DNA of 64,000 nt from Edaphochlamys debaryana (lineage: Eukaryota; Chlorophyta; Chlorophyceae; Chlamydomonadales), in NCBI GenBank assembly GCA_016858145.1, contig JAEHOE010000078.1, positions 541,144 through 605,143 of the forward strand, written 5' to 3'. Numbering within the stretch: position 1 is the first letter of the stretch; each line of letters opens with the position of its first letter. The notes beneath the pieces were generated by a model, which was not told the DNA's origin, searched no databases, and saw nothing but the letters and a program-made list of their open reading frames with translations. Shown one piece after another: positions 22,670 to 32,697 of the stretch. The position numbers and the translations under genes are program-made.

Positions 22670-25600
22670 ATGGCCACCATCGAGTCGGTGCGAAAGGCAT
22701 GGCGCGCCTACACCACGTCTGCGGATCGCCTTGCGAGCGCTTCCGCCAGCATCAAGGACAATGATGTCCAGGCCGCCAACCCGGAGTTCGGGCGCAGGTG
22801 CGCCACCTAGCGAGCTGTGTGCTATGCAACCTTAAAATGAGCAGCTGGCTGTCGCCTGCCTCGGCCAGCCTTCCTTTGCTGACACCTGCGTTCCTGCGGA
22901 CCCATCAGGCAAGAAGAGCACATGGCGGCGCGGGACACCCTTGCCGTGGCGCACGCGGGGCTAGACTCAGCCGGGTACCACTTCGGCTGGGGCTGGGTCT
23001 GGACTTTAAACCCCTGTCATGCCATAACGGCTACTCCAACAAGAAAGCCACTTTGCACCTGGCTCCGGCTACAGCTGGCGGTCAGTCCCCGCATAGTGGC
23101 TTTCTTGTTGGAGTAGCCGTTTTGCAGGGAAGGCACACGCTGTCTAGGGGGTAAACCCGCCCAGCCCGGGAAAGTCAACCAGCTCAGAATTGCTCCGCGC
23201 GCGGCGCGCTCGACAGCTTATGCATAGGGGAGCCAGGGTATCTGGTCGGCACGCGAAACCGACAACGTTTGCCGGCGCAGCTCGCGGACATGTCCCAGCA
23301 TGCCCCACACCCGCTCCACACAACTCCCACCGGCACCACCCGAAACAACTCAGAATTGCTCCGCGCGCGGCGCGCTCGACAGCTTATGCATAGGGGAGCC
23401 AGGGTATCTGGTCGGCACGCGAAACCGACAACGTTTGCCGGCGCAGCTCGCGGACATGTCCCAGCATGCCCCACACCCGCTCCACACAACTCCCACCGGC
23501 ACCACCCGAAACAACTCAGAATTGCTCCGCGCGCGGCGCGCTCGACAGCTTATGCATAGGGGAGCCAGGGTATCTGGTCGGCACGCGAAACCGACAACGT
23601 TTGCCGGCGCAGCTCGCGGACATGTCCCAGCATGCCACACACCCGCTCCACACATCTCCCACCGGCACCGGCCTGGCGCCTACGCCTGGGCCGTCGCCAG
23701 GTGCTTGGCGTTGAACAGCACCGAGCGGAGGCCGCTCCACTTGCCCCGTGCACACGCAGCGGCCCGCTTGCTAATCCCCGCCTCACGCTTGGCCTTGAGC
23801 GCGACCTGTAGCACCTTGCGCCCCATGTTCCAGCCCCCTACCCCTACCTCCCCCGCCTCCGCCTCCAGCGCGTGCAGCTGGTACCCGCCACGAGTGCGCC
23901 TCTTCCGCATGCTGAAGCCGAGCTTGCTGCGCTGAGTCTGGCGGATGCGCATGAGGTAGCGCATGCGGCACTCCACGCCCTTGAGCGTGCGTGCCGCAGG
24001 CTTCACTCCGCACGCCCCCGCCAGCATGGAGAAGTAGCCCTCGTTGTGATCGGAGCTCAGAGCCCGCTCACACAGGAACCAGCGCCAGCAGGCGGGCAGC
24101 CGCTGCAGCACGTGCAGTCGCGCGTGTGTGTTGCTCAGCCAGCTCACCACGTTGTCGGTGGTGAAGCCACAGGCGTACGCACGCAGCGCGGGCTTCTGCT
24201 GGCCACGGCACTTGTTGGCGGTGTAGAAGGCGTTGCCGGTCAAGCGCAGCAGCATGATGCTGCGGCGCACCAGGCGCAGCGCGCGCTCCAGGGGGTCCAG
24301 GTCGCTCATGTCGTACGCCTCAAACCCCTCCGCCAGTACTCGCATGACCGTTGCCTCCCGCGTGAAGCCACGGCAGCGCAGCGCCTGCCGCAGCGGCTCG
24401 CACTGCAGCCAATACTGGGCGCAGGCCACCGACTGTGCGTCGGTGTCTCCACGAAGGATGGGCAGCTCCTGCCGCAACAGCGCCAGCGCCGCCTCGTGCG
24501 CCTTGGCGCGCAGGCTGCCAGCTCCGCCCCGCACAGCTGGGATGGCATCGGAGTCGGTGCTGGCACCTTGCAGTGCAGGGCTGCTGGCAGCACCTCGACC
24601 AGCTCTGCCAGGAAGCAGCTGACTGCCGCCTGGCCGCACTGCCTGGTGGGGTACGAGCCGAGCGACCACCGCTGGCCGTCCAGCAGGTACGGGCTGCGCG
24701 CCTTCCAGCACCGATTGGCCTTGTCCCAAGAGACGTATGCGGCGGCCCCATCTGCGGGCGGGACAAACGGGCAAGGTCAGCGGCCATCTGGGTCGGCCCG
24801 ATGTTCAGCTCTAGCTAGACCACCCTGGACCACGGACAACGCGCTCTGCGCTAGGTATACCCCCACCTGGTGAACACTGCGTGAACACACCTGCTGTCGG
24901 TGCGTCCGTGTCCAGCCCGGCCTGCGCTGCGCCACCCACAGCCACCTCCGCATCCTCATCCATCACCGCAGCAGCCACGGGGCTCTTGGCTGGAGAGGCC
25001 ATGTGCGTGTCAGACCGCGAGGGTGAGGCGGGCGCTGCGAGCAGGTCAACGGCACTTGATTTAGCACGCCGGCATGGCCCGGCCCGCTGCTTGCCGTTAG
25101 CTTGCCGCGGCGCTACCCGCACCTGCCACGGCCGCCAAGCCGCCTGCCGCCTGCAGCTGCTGTCCCAGCACGAGCACGCTGGTGGCCTGTGCCCGCCCGG
25201 CTGCACGGACGGGGCGAGAACGGGTGCGGATGAAGGTCAAAAAAGACGGGGCGCAGGGGGACCTGGGTACGCGTGCGCGGCGGGAAGCCCCCTCACCGGC
25301 ACGGCGCCCAGCGTCCGACAGGCCGGCTGTGAAGCCCACCGCCTCCTGCCGCACCTTGTCGACCTTTTGCAGCTTGCCCGTCGCTTGCCGCTGTGGTGGG
25401 CTGGGCACCGCGACTGCCTTCCGCGACTGCTTGGCAGCTCGCGTGCCCATCCTCTGATTTGCGGCCTCCTGCTGCGCCCGGAGCGCCTGGAGCGCCGGCA
25501 AGAGCACGTCCTGGTAGCATTTGTTGTGCACGATCGCGTCTGGGCAGCGCGCGCCTTGCTGCTGGCGCACAGCGAGCACCGCGGGCGACAGCCCGCAGCG

Positions 25601-28570
25601 CGAGTAAAGGTCCACGCTGCACTTCCTCCAGCCAGTTTTGCCTTCACGGCCAGCCGCGCTACATACTAGGCAGTAGTTGCAAGGTTGATCACCAAGGTAG
25701 AAGGCGCGAAGCGCAGCTGGTGGGCACATGCTCGCTGATGGGATTTGCAACCGGGTCAAAGTGTATGGGATCGGCTCCGTGCTGCTTCTATGACCGTCCT
25801 ATGATGTTTAGAGGTGGTTTGTATGTCGGGAGCGGGAAAACAGGCCCAGACCCGGATCCCCCCAAGTGGTACCCGGCTGGCTAGACTACAAGAAGTGGAG
25901 CAAGGTGTGCGGGGTGCCGTGGAGTGAAGGAGGTATCGCCTGCCACAACCTTCCCATTTCTTCTCTTAGGGACTGACAGTGTAGGCCCAGTTTGCCTGAG
26001 TCATGTTGCTAAGGACGCCACCAAATCGCATACTTTCCTGTGCCCTCACGCACCCGCACCCTCACTCAGGTGCACACGGAGGTGATGGCCGGTGCGGTGT
26101 CCTGGATCGAGGGCCAGCTCCGCGCCATCCCACAGCGTGTCGCCACGGCCCGCAATAGCATAAACAGTGGCGCCCAGACAGCCTGCATCGCCGTGCACAA
26201 CTGCGTCATCAGCTCGGACGCGGCCTTCCACGCGCTGTCGGTGTGCCTGCCGCCCTTCTGCTCAACCTGCTGGCTCAAGGACTGGGGCATGGTCACGAAG
26301 TACTGCGGCCCCATCTTCAGCGGCAGCTTCTTCACGGCCCTTTCCAACGCACTGAGCGCCATGGCAGAGCTCTCACGCTTCCTTGAGCGGCCCGATGTGC
26401 AGAAGAAGCTCACGTCCCTTCCCCCGGCCATGGTATCCGGCGACACCCTCTACACCACGTGCACCGTCAGCTGCGACCTCCTCACGGGCACGGCCGTGAG
26501 CATCGTTCAGATCACGGGACACATTTTGTCGCTGCACGCGGAGCAGGTCGACGCAGCGCACATCGAGGCCCTCGACAACGGCGACTACGAGGAGGACGAC
26601 GACGTGCCCATTGGCCCGCGAAAGCTGCCCGCGCCCATCCCACAGCTCGCGGCCGCACTGCGCGACTCCAAGCTGCTCGCGTCCCTGGCCCGCGCCATCA
26701 CGGCTTCCACGGGCCCCAACTTCCTGTACCTGCCTGGGCAGACGGGGCACACGCGCGTGGCGACCGAGAACGCCGCCGCGCTGTCGGATGCGGGGGTGGT
26801 GTCACAGCTCCCGACCCACATGGAGCCCCTGCGGTTCGCGGACGCGCTGCCGCTCCTGCACAAGGCCTCGCTGACACTGGAGATGGTGGGGGGCGCCCCG
26901 GCGTCTCGCGCCCACCAGCAGATTGACGAGGCCCTCTTCCACCCCGACGTTGCCGCCCTGCGACTGGCAATGCTGGAGACGCTGTGGGAGCAGGCCGGCG
27001 TGCGCCCGGAGGATGACACCGAGGGCTGCGGCAACAGCAAGGCGGGGGCCAAGAAGCCGGCGCCACCGGCAGCTCACATGTCAGAGTCGCAGCAGCAGAT
27101 GCTGTGGGCGCACCACGGCAACATCGTGCTTGCGTCGCTGGGGCTGTGGCAGGCGGCGCGGGCGGAGGGCCCCGAGAAGGGTCGCCTGCCCTCTCCGCCG
27201 GGGATGCCTACGGGTTTATGGCTGGCCCAGCTGGCTGCGAGGTCCGCCCAGGCCATGTCCCGCCTCTGCCGCGGCCAGGGCCTCGGCGGAACGTATGACG
27301 CGTGCACGAGGCGGCAGTTCATGGGCCAGGCGGTGGGTAGGGGGGCGCGGCGTTGGTGGCCTGATAGGCCATGGCGTGAGGGATGTGCAGCCGCAGGGCG
27401 ATCGCGGTCCAGAATACAGCGACAGCAGTCTGTTGGGCATGATTATGGAGCTTTCTCGTACCGAATGGTTCCCTTTCGTTCGTGCTTACCCTTACTTACA
27501 GACCTTCAACACACTGCTCTGCGTGGAGGAGCCGGAGGCGTGGAGCGTCCCCGAGGCCGCGTTCTGGGCGGAGGCCGGGGCCTGGCTGCTGGCGGCGGCG
27601 GTGGAGGGCCTCGAGGTGGCGCTGGCGGGCCCTGGTCGCTCCTCCAAGGTGCGACCTCGGATGCTCAGAAACCCTCTCGAAGGAATTCAACTCCTCGGTG
27701 CATCACACTCCTCACCAACCTGCTATACTCTTGTACAGGGACCCCGCCTCCTCAACCCACCACCCAGCCACCCGCTCATTCAGCTACTTTCCCACCCTGC
27801 CACCACTCAGCCGGCTTTGTTTTGTAAGGTACTCCAAATCCACGAGTCGCTCCCTTCTCCCCTGGAATCCCCCCGCCAGGATCCCGACCAGGTCGTGGGC
27901 GCACAGGACCTGGCTCAGGCGGTGGCGCAGGCGCTGGGGGCGCTGGAGGACGCGGCGGAGCTGCTGGGGGACGTGTGGCCGCGGGGAGGCGGTGAGCTGC
28001 GGGTGTGCGGTGTGGCAGTAAAGGGTTGACCGGCTCAAGCGCTCTTGGGCCCAGGAAGCTTGGTCCGGGGGTGGGGTGGGTGGGAGGGGGATAACAGGCT
28101 CAAGCACACTCGGGCCCATGGGGAGCGCGCCCAGCTCCACCGACAGGAAGGAGCGGGAAGCCGGATGGGAAGGTAAGTGTTTGAGGAGGGGGCACCGGAC
28201 CGGGGCATGGGGGCTTGCCGCGCGGTGCCTTCAGCAGTGCAGCCGCCCAATACCCGTGCCTCTCCTACCACTCCTTGAAGCCCCCGAGCCTCCACCCCAT
28301 TCGTGTCACCACCTCCTTCCTCTCCCCCGGATCCCGGCCCCCGCAGGCCCCACCGGCCGCGACGCCCTCCGGCACCGCCTCCAGGGGGTGGGCCTGGACG
28401 CCAGCCTCGACCGCACACTGGCCCTGGCCTCGGCCGCCGCCAAGAGGGCCGAGGCGCCGCGCGCCAGCCCGGGGGACGTGGCGGTGGCTTCGTTCCTGGG
28501 GGACGCGGAGGAGCAGGCGCAGGCCATTCGGGAGGGGCTGGGCCTGAGGGGGCCGGGGAAGGGCAAGTGA
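22670..28570 (+). CDS. MYND-family paralogue lacking the MYND finger, split by a transposon
   Basis: Exons: 22670-22797, 22909-22967 continued at 25888-25904, 26070-27332, 27502-27648, 27880-27991 and 28347-28570. All phases agree once the insertion is taken out, giving about 649 aa starting MATIESVRKAWRAYTTSADR. The part from 26070 on parallels the minus-strand gene at 21905-19900: LPAPIPQLAAALRDSKLLAS against LPDLVTQLAAALQSSQVLAG, HPDVAALRLAMLETLWEQAG against HADVAALRLAALETLWEQAG, GLGGTYD against GLGGAYP. It ends ...GLGLRGPGKGK before the segment that carries the MYND finger in its relative. As it stands, exon 2 reads into the element and stops at 23114. No function is known for this helical family region. 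Whether the allele is dead, or the element is spliced out, cannot be told here. Confidence 0.75.
22960..22967 (+). repeat. Left target-site duplication (8 bp)
   Basis: GCTAGACT directly precedes the left terminal inverted repeat and equals 25880-25887. It is part of the host codons for Gly-Leu-Asp. Confidence 0.88.
22968..22983 (+). repeat. Left terminal inverted repeat
   Basis: Sixteen bases, CAGCCGGGTACCACTT, identical to the reverse complement of 25864-25879. Confidence 0.88.
23026..23121. repeat. Foldback with perfect 27-bp arms inside the transposon
   Basis: Arms 23026-23052 and 23095-23121 are exact reverse complements (aacggctactccaacaagaa... against ...ttcttgttggagtagccgtt), with a 42-bp loop. 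It may be a nested miniature inverted-repeat element or a subterminal structure of the host transposon. No convincing target duplication flanks it. Confidence 0.85.
23183..23670. repeat. 166-bp tandem repeat, about 2.9 copies
   Basis: Units start at 23183, 23349 and 23515, each beginning ctcagaattgctccgcgcgc, and are almost identical until the third decays near 23668. The array lies between the left end of the element and the 3' end of its transposase gene, the usual subterminal position for such satellites. Confidence 0.92.
23680..25759 (-). CDS. Transposase-like protein of the 2.9-kb element
   Basis: Minus-strand exons 25759-25297, 25200-25123, 25034-24891 and 24751 to about 24590 join in phase; a further long frame ends at 23680. 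The first exon holds a Cys-rich segment (CNYCLVC, then WRKCSVDLYSRCG). The segment starting at 24751 reads AYVSWDKANRCWKARSPYLL then DGQRWSLGSYPTRQCGQAAV, which resembles an AP2-type DNA-binding fold. Near 24054-24020 the sequence SSDHNEGYFSMLAGACG with a Pro soon after resembles the D-H-x-E-x-x-F-S...G...P signature near the end of P-element/THAP9 transposases. The C-terminus is very basic (SMRKRRTRGG). The frame changes between about 24590 and 24540 with no clean intron, so the copy may be frameshifted. Domain calls are by eye and tentative. Confidence 0.6.
25864..25879 (-). repeat. Right terminal inverted repeat
   Basis: Sixteen bases that are the exact reverse complement of 22968-22983. 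Confidence 0.88.
25880..25887 (+). repeat. Right target-site duplication (8 bp)
   Basis: GCTAGACT directly follows the right terminal inverted repeat. The next bases, ACAAGAAGTGGAGCAAG, complete the interrupted host exon up to a GTGTGC donor at 25905. Confidence 0.88.
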
Positions 28571-30141
28571 GGCGCGGGCGCTGCCCGTGGGGCTGGGTTG
28601 CGGCGGGGGAGTGGCAGGGGAAGTGGAAGGGAAGCGGCAGAGGGGACCCATGTGGGGATAAGGGCAGGTGGGGCTGGTGATGAGCCAAGCCCGGTGTTGC
28701 CCGGCATTGGCGTTCGGGGTGAGTGACGGGCCGCCGCAGTGCGTGGCGGCCCGCATGGGGGGCCCTGCGGGGCCTGGGCGTGCCCCTGCGACTCCAGTAG
28801 CAGGAGAGCAAAGCAGTTGTTCGGAGGGGGAGCATCGGGATCAGGACGCCCCTGCCTGGATAGTGTTACGCTGTCTGGGGCGGGCTGTGGATGCGCTGGG
28901 CTCAATGGACTCGGACGCTGCTGCCGCTGCCAATTGAGACGCGGCGGCTCGCAGCGCTCATGAGCACGTGGTGGTGGGGCGATGGAACCGCGGGAGCAGT
29001 TGCTGGCGTGGTGAAGGCCGAGGCGGAGGCGGAGGGGAGTAGTTGGCGGGTTGTCATTCTGGGGGTTGATTGAGTGGTTCTTGTTTGGACCGGACGGACA
29101 TGCAACCTTTGTGGTTGAGGTTGGGTGCCTGTGCGGGGCATATGACTGGCATAACGGGCCTTGCAATGCACCGTTCACTTTCTATGGAGCTGAGGTTGGT
29201 AGAGTGCGCTTGCAAGGAAGAGACGGCCAGGGGCATGGACAGATGCCCGCGACTGGGTAGGCTGATGGGTCGGGCTGCGTGAGCTTCCGTGCGCTGGCAT
29301 CAAGTGCATCGATTAGCATGCATGTGCTGATGGCTGGCGGGTGCTGTGTTACTGGCAGGCACACCCTGCTGGTCACACCCTGCGTGGTCACACCCTGCGT
29401 GGTCACACCCTGCTGGTCACACCTGGTGAGACAGTCACAGCCTGCTGGTCACAGCGGGTGAGACGGTCACAGCTGGTTGGTCACAGCCTGCTGTGCGTCC
29501 CGGGCCTCCTGGCCGCCGTAGTAGCCCCTGCACCGCTGGCCGTCGGCGCCGTCCGAGCCGCACCGCAGTCCGCCAGGCCCCCCCCGCGCCGCACTCGCTG
29601 CACGCCAGGTCCGCTTGCCACCACTCCATCCTACGTGGTAGGGGGCAAAATGGGGCACGCGGGTGGAAGGCGTTTTAGAAGCGCTGGATGGATGGATGGA
29701 AGTCGTCTCGCTGTCGCTGTGCAGCCCGGCATTGTCTGTGACTGTCTCACCAGGTGTGACCAGTAGGCTGTGACCAGCAGGCTGTGACTGTCTCACCAGG
29801 TGTGACCAGCAGGCGAAAATACATGTGCCGGGGAACACAGGCCTGTCGGCAGGGGACGGAGGGGGGTGCGACGGCGTGTGCGTGCCGGCACCGAGGCTAC
29901 GGCAGCCGGAACCCCGACTTCGCCCCGACACGCACGCCGACGCCCAAGCTATACTAGCTGCATTCGAGGGCCATACTTACGTCACTCACCGAAACTCAGC
30001 TCTTTTCCTCACTCCACATCTCGACGCTCGGCGACGACAGCTGCAACCGTGATGCAGGTTCGCGTCTCCTTAGGTGTTATACAGCTCACACACTCACAAT
30101 GTAGATGCACGCATCGCCTGGTGGTACCGGCACGCACAACG
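28571..30141. other. Gene-free interval
   Basis: No exon-like frame apart from a short Cys-rich minus-strand frame near 29500-29630 that I do not accept as a gene. The interval holds the inverted tandem array at 29364-29815 and the 5' region of the ankyrin gene. Confidence 0.35.
29364..29815. repeat. Inverted arrays of a ctggtcacacc / cagcctgctggtcaca motif
   Basis: From 29364 to 29490 short units such as cctgctggtcacacc, tggtgagacagtcacagcc and tgctggtcacagc are strung in tandem. From 29738 to 29815 the same units recur as the reverse complement (gtgactgtctcaccaggtgt, gaccagcaggctg). The arms enclose about 250 bp. This could be a miniature element or a large hairpin. Confidence 0.8.
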
Positions 30142-32697
30142 ATGGGAATCATCCGAGCCCCGGTGCCCATCGGCCGCGCGGCAAGCAGTGCCGGACCGCG
30201 CAGATGCTCGCTTTCGGTATCTGCAGCCGCTGCAAATAGCGCGTCCGAGGTAAGCCCGACCGGGCTGCCCGACCGGAACCCCCGACCCGACCGGCACCCG
30301 CGGCCCCCCGCTGCCCTCGGCCACGGCGCCCCGTCTTCCCGTGCGCACCCCGCCCCGGCGCCATCCCGCACCAGCGCGCCTGCACCTGCACCTACAACTT
30401 CCTCATAGCTCCCAACTGTACCCCTCGCAGGCCGCAGGCGGCACCCCGCTGCACGCTGCCGCGGCGCAGGGGCGGCTGGACGAGGTGCGGGCGCTGTTTG
30501 CAGCGGGGCAGCGCCTGGACGCCCGGGACGAGGTGGGTGCGTTGGGGAGTACCGTGGTCGGGGCAAGCGGCAATGAGTTTGGGCGAGGGGAGGCGTGGGC
30601 TGTGAGGGCATGACAGGCTCATGGCGATGCATACCGGTGCTGTGTGGGCAGTACTTGCACGCACGGGACGAGGTGGGGGGCGGCGTGAGGTGAGGTGTGG
30701 AGTTTGGGGGGCCTAGGGATTGTGTGGCTTAGGAGTATTTTGGTGGAGGTGTGTGTGGGGGGGTGCGGTGAGGCATACGGTGCTGTTGGGCCAGCGGCTG
30801 AACGTTTGGGACTGTGTAATAGGGCGTCCCCAGCGCCGCCCGCACCCCCCCCCCTGGATGGGATGGGATGCGATGGGATGGTGGGACGGTGGCTTACCCT
30901 CGTGCCTTCACTGCCTTGATCCTGCCGAGCTCTACCGCCGCCCTTGCGCCGCCTGACCTGCCCCACGCCCCGCAACCTCCCCCTCCCCCAGGCCGGCAGG
31001 CTGCCCCTGCACGTGGCCTGCATGCGGGGGTGCGATGACGTGGCGTCGTTCCTCATGAACGAGGGGCCGGCGCTGGTGGACGAGGAGGACCAGGCAGGGG
31101 GGGGAAGGGCAAGGGGGGGGGATGCGGAGGACCAGGCGAGGAGGGGGAGGCGCGGCAGGGAGAAGGCAAGAGGTGCTAGCTCGTGGGGCCCAGGGTGAGA
31201 TGGCATCGTCCCCGTCACCTCATTCGTACTGCCTGCCGCTTGACCCCTCGTCGGCCCCCCGCCTGCCGCAGGACGGCAAGACGGCGCTGGCCCTGGCCCT
31301 GGAGGGGGGGCACACGGGGGTGGCCCTGCGGCTGCTGCACGCGGGGGTGGACCTGGTGCCGGTGGACAAGGTGGGGGGCGGGGGGGAATGAGGGGAGAGG
31401 GCGTGTGTGTTTCGGCACGCGTGGGGCTGCACGCGCGTGTGGACCTGGTGCCGGTGGACAAGGTGGGGGGGCGGAGGGAGGGGGGAGGGCGTGTGTGTTT
31501 CGGCACGCGGGGTGCTGCACGCGTGTGGACCTGGTGCCGGTGGACAAGGTGTGGGACCGGGGGGTGATGGGGGCAATGAGGTGGGAGAGCGTGTGACATT
31601 CAGGGCACGCGTGGGGTGGTGCAGGCGTGGACCTGGCGCCCCGGTGGACAAGGGGCAGGGGGTTGGACCTGGTGCTCAGGCGGTCACGCCTTCCACTCCG
31701 TGCTGCTCCTCCTCCTCCCTCCTCAGGAGGGCACCACGCCGCTCCACGTCGCCTGCCGGGCGGGGTACCTGGACGTGGTGGAGGTGGGGTGGAGGGGCAG
31801 GGGGTGGTTGGGCTGGATGGGCGACCCCGTGGTTTGGGCACACGCGGGGGCCTGAGGCAGTCATGAGCCCGGGGTTGCGTTATATCCATTCCATCTCTCC
31901 GCGAGAGAGTTGGGTGCCGGTATTACGGTGACATGGCCCGCGCACTCCGCGCCTGCCCGCCAGCATGCACATCCCGTGCCCACTGCCTCCCTTACCCCCT
32001 TTGGCCCCCATCCTCCCTCCTACCCGCCACACCAGCTCCTCCTGGTGGCCGGCGCGTGGCTGGATCACAAGGACAACGTGAGTCTCATCCTCGGCGGGTT
32101 CAGGATGTGGATGGGGCATGGGCATGGGGATGGGGAGGGGAGGCGTCATTGAGGAAAGGAAAGGACAGCACGGCGGGGCCACCCGCGAGCACTCATGCCT
32201 TGCGAGGGTCAGGGGAATGGCGATAGTGAGGGCAGGCGAGGCGCCTGACAGTATGTAAGGGTCTGGGGGGATCAACGAGGACCAAAGGCAACTCCAGCCG
32301 TGCCTTGCGCCCCAGCTCACAAAACATATGGTCCACCCTCCGCATTGCCGAGCCCCTCCTCCCCGGCCACCTGCCGCGTGCCCCGGTCCCTCCCAGCTGT
32401 ACCTCCCACCCCCCCTCCCCCGGCAGGCCGCGGGCCCCCTAGGATGGACGCACGCTGCCTGACCCCTTAGCTCCCTTCTCCCGCCTTCCCCCCTTAACCC
32501 CCCCCCCCCCACACACACACACAAACCCGCACCCCCACCCTCCATCCCTGCAGTCCGGCAACACGCCGCTGGACCTGGCCTGCGCGGGGGGCCACTCGGG
32601 GGTGGTGGCGGCGCTGCGGGCGGCGGTGGCGGCGCAGGAGGTGGTGGCGAGGGAGATCGAGGCGTACGTGCAGGGGGGCGAGGGGCCGGCGCAGTGA
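30142..32697 (+). CDS. Small ankyrin-repeat protein, possibly organelle-targeted
   Basis: Seven exons, all phase 0: 30142-30249, 30431-30532, 30992-31093, 31272-31370, 31727-31783, 32036-32077, 32554-32697; about 217 aa. Five ankyrin repeats are evident: GGTPLHAAAAQGRLDEVRAL, GRLPLHVACMRGCDDVASFL, GKTALALALEGGHTGVALRL, GTTPLHVACRAGYLDVVE plus LLLVAGAWLDHKDN, and GNTPLDLACAGGHSGVVAAL. Exons 2, 3 and 4 each hold exactly one repeat of 33-34 codons, and exons 5 and 6 share one. Exon 1 encodes an Arg/Ser/Ala leader (MGIIRAPVPIGRAAS, then RRCSLSVSAAAANSA) resembling a chloroplast transit peptide. Exon 3 must end at a GC donor (CAG|GCAGGG), since no GT donor keeps the frame. Ankyrin folds bind partner proteins; the partner is unknown. 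Confidence 0.82.
31347..31654 (+). repeat. Intronic minisatellite made of exon-4 ends with donor sites
   Basis: The segment gtggacctggtgccggtgga + caag|gtg, which is the end of exon 4 and its donor (31347-31373), recurs at 31439-31465, 31525-31551 and, altered, at 31627-31654. Spacing is 92, 86 and 102 bp. The intervening cgtgtgtgtttcggcacgcg block is repeated too. The second and third copies each display a GT donor; the fourth has lost it. Confidence 0.92.

Larger units (their letters stand above)
22968..25879 (-). mobile_element. DNA transposon, 2912 bp, inserted in an exon
   Basis: The left end begins CAGCCGGGTACCACTT at 22968 and the right end is its exact inverse at 25864-25879 (16 bp); similarity continues patchily with a shared GGGTCTGG. 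The element is flanked by perfect 8-bp direct copies of GCTAGACT at 22960-22967 and 25880-25887. Inside are a minus-strand transposase-like gene, three 166-bp tandem repeats and a small foldback. Superfamilies with 8-bp duplications include hAT, P and some algal groups; the encoded protein's C-terminal motif favours a P-like element, but that is inference. Confidence 0.88.

Noticed and set aside
23183..23670. Regular repeat array, considered as CRISPR
   Set aside because: Units are 166 bp and contiguous with no variable spacers; the context is a eukaryotic transposon.
29435..29629. Minus-strand Cys-rich frame DLACSECGAGG...
   Set aside because: Too short, no splice partners, and it lies inside the inverted repeat structure; Cys spacing fits no zinc-binding family I know.
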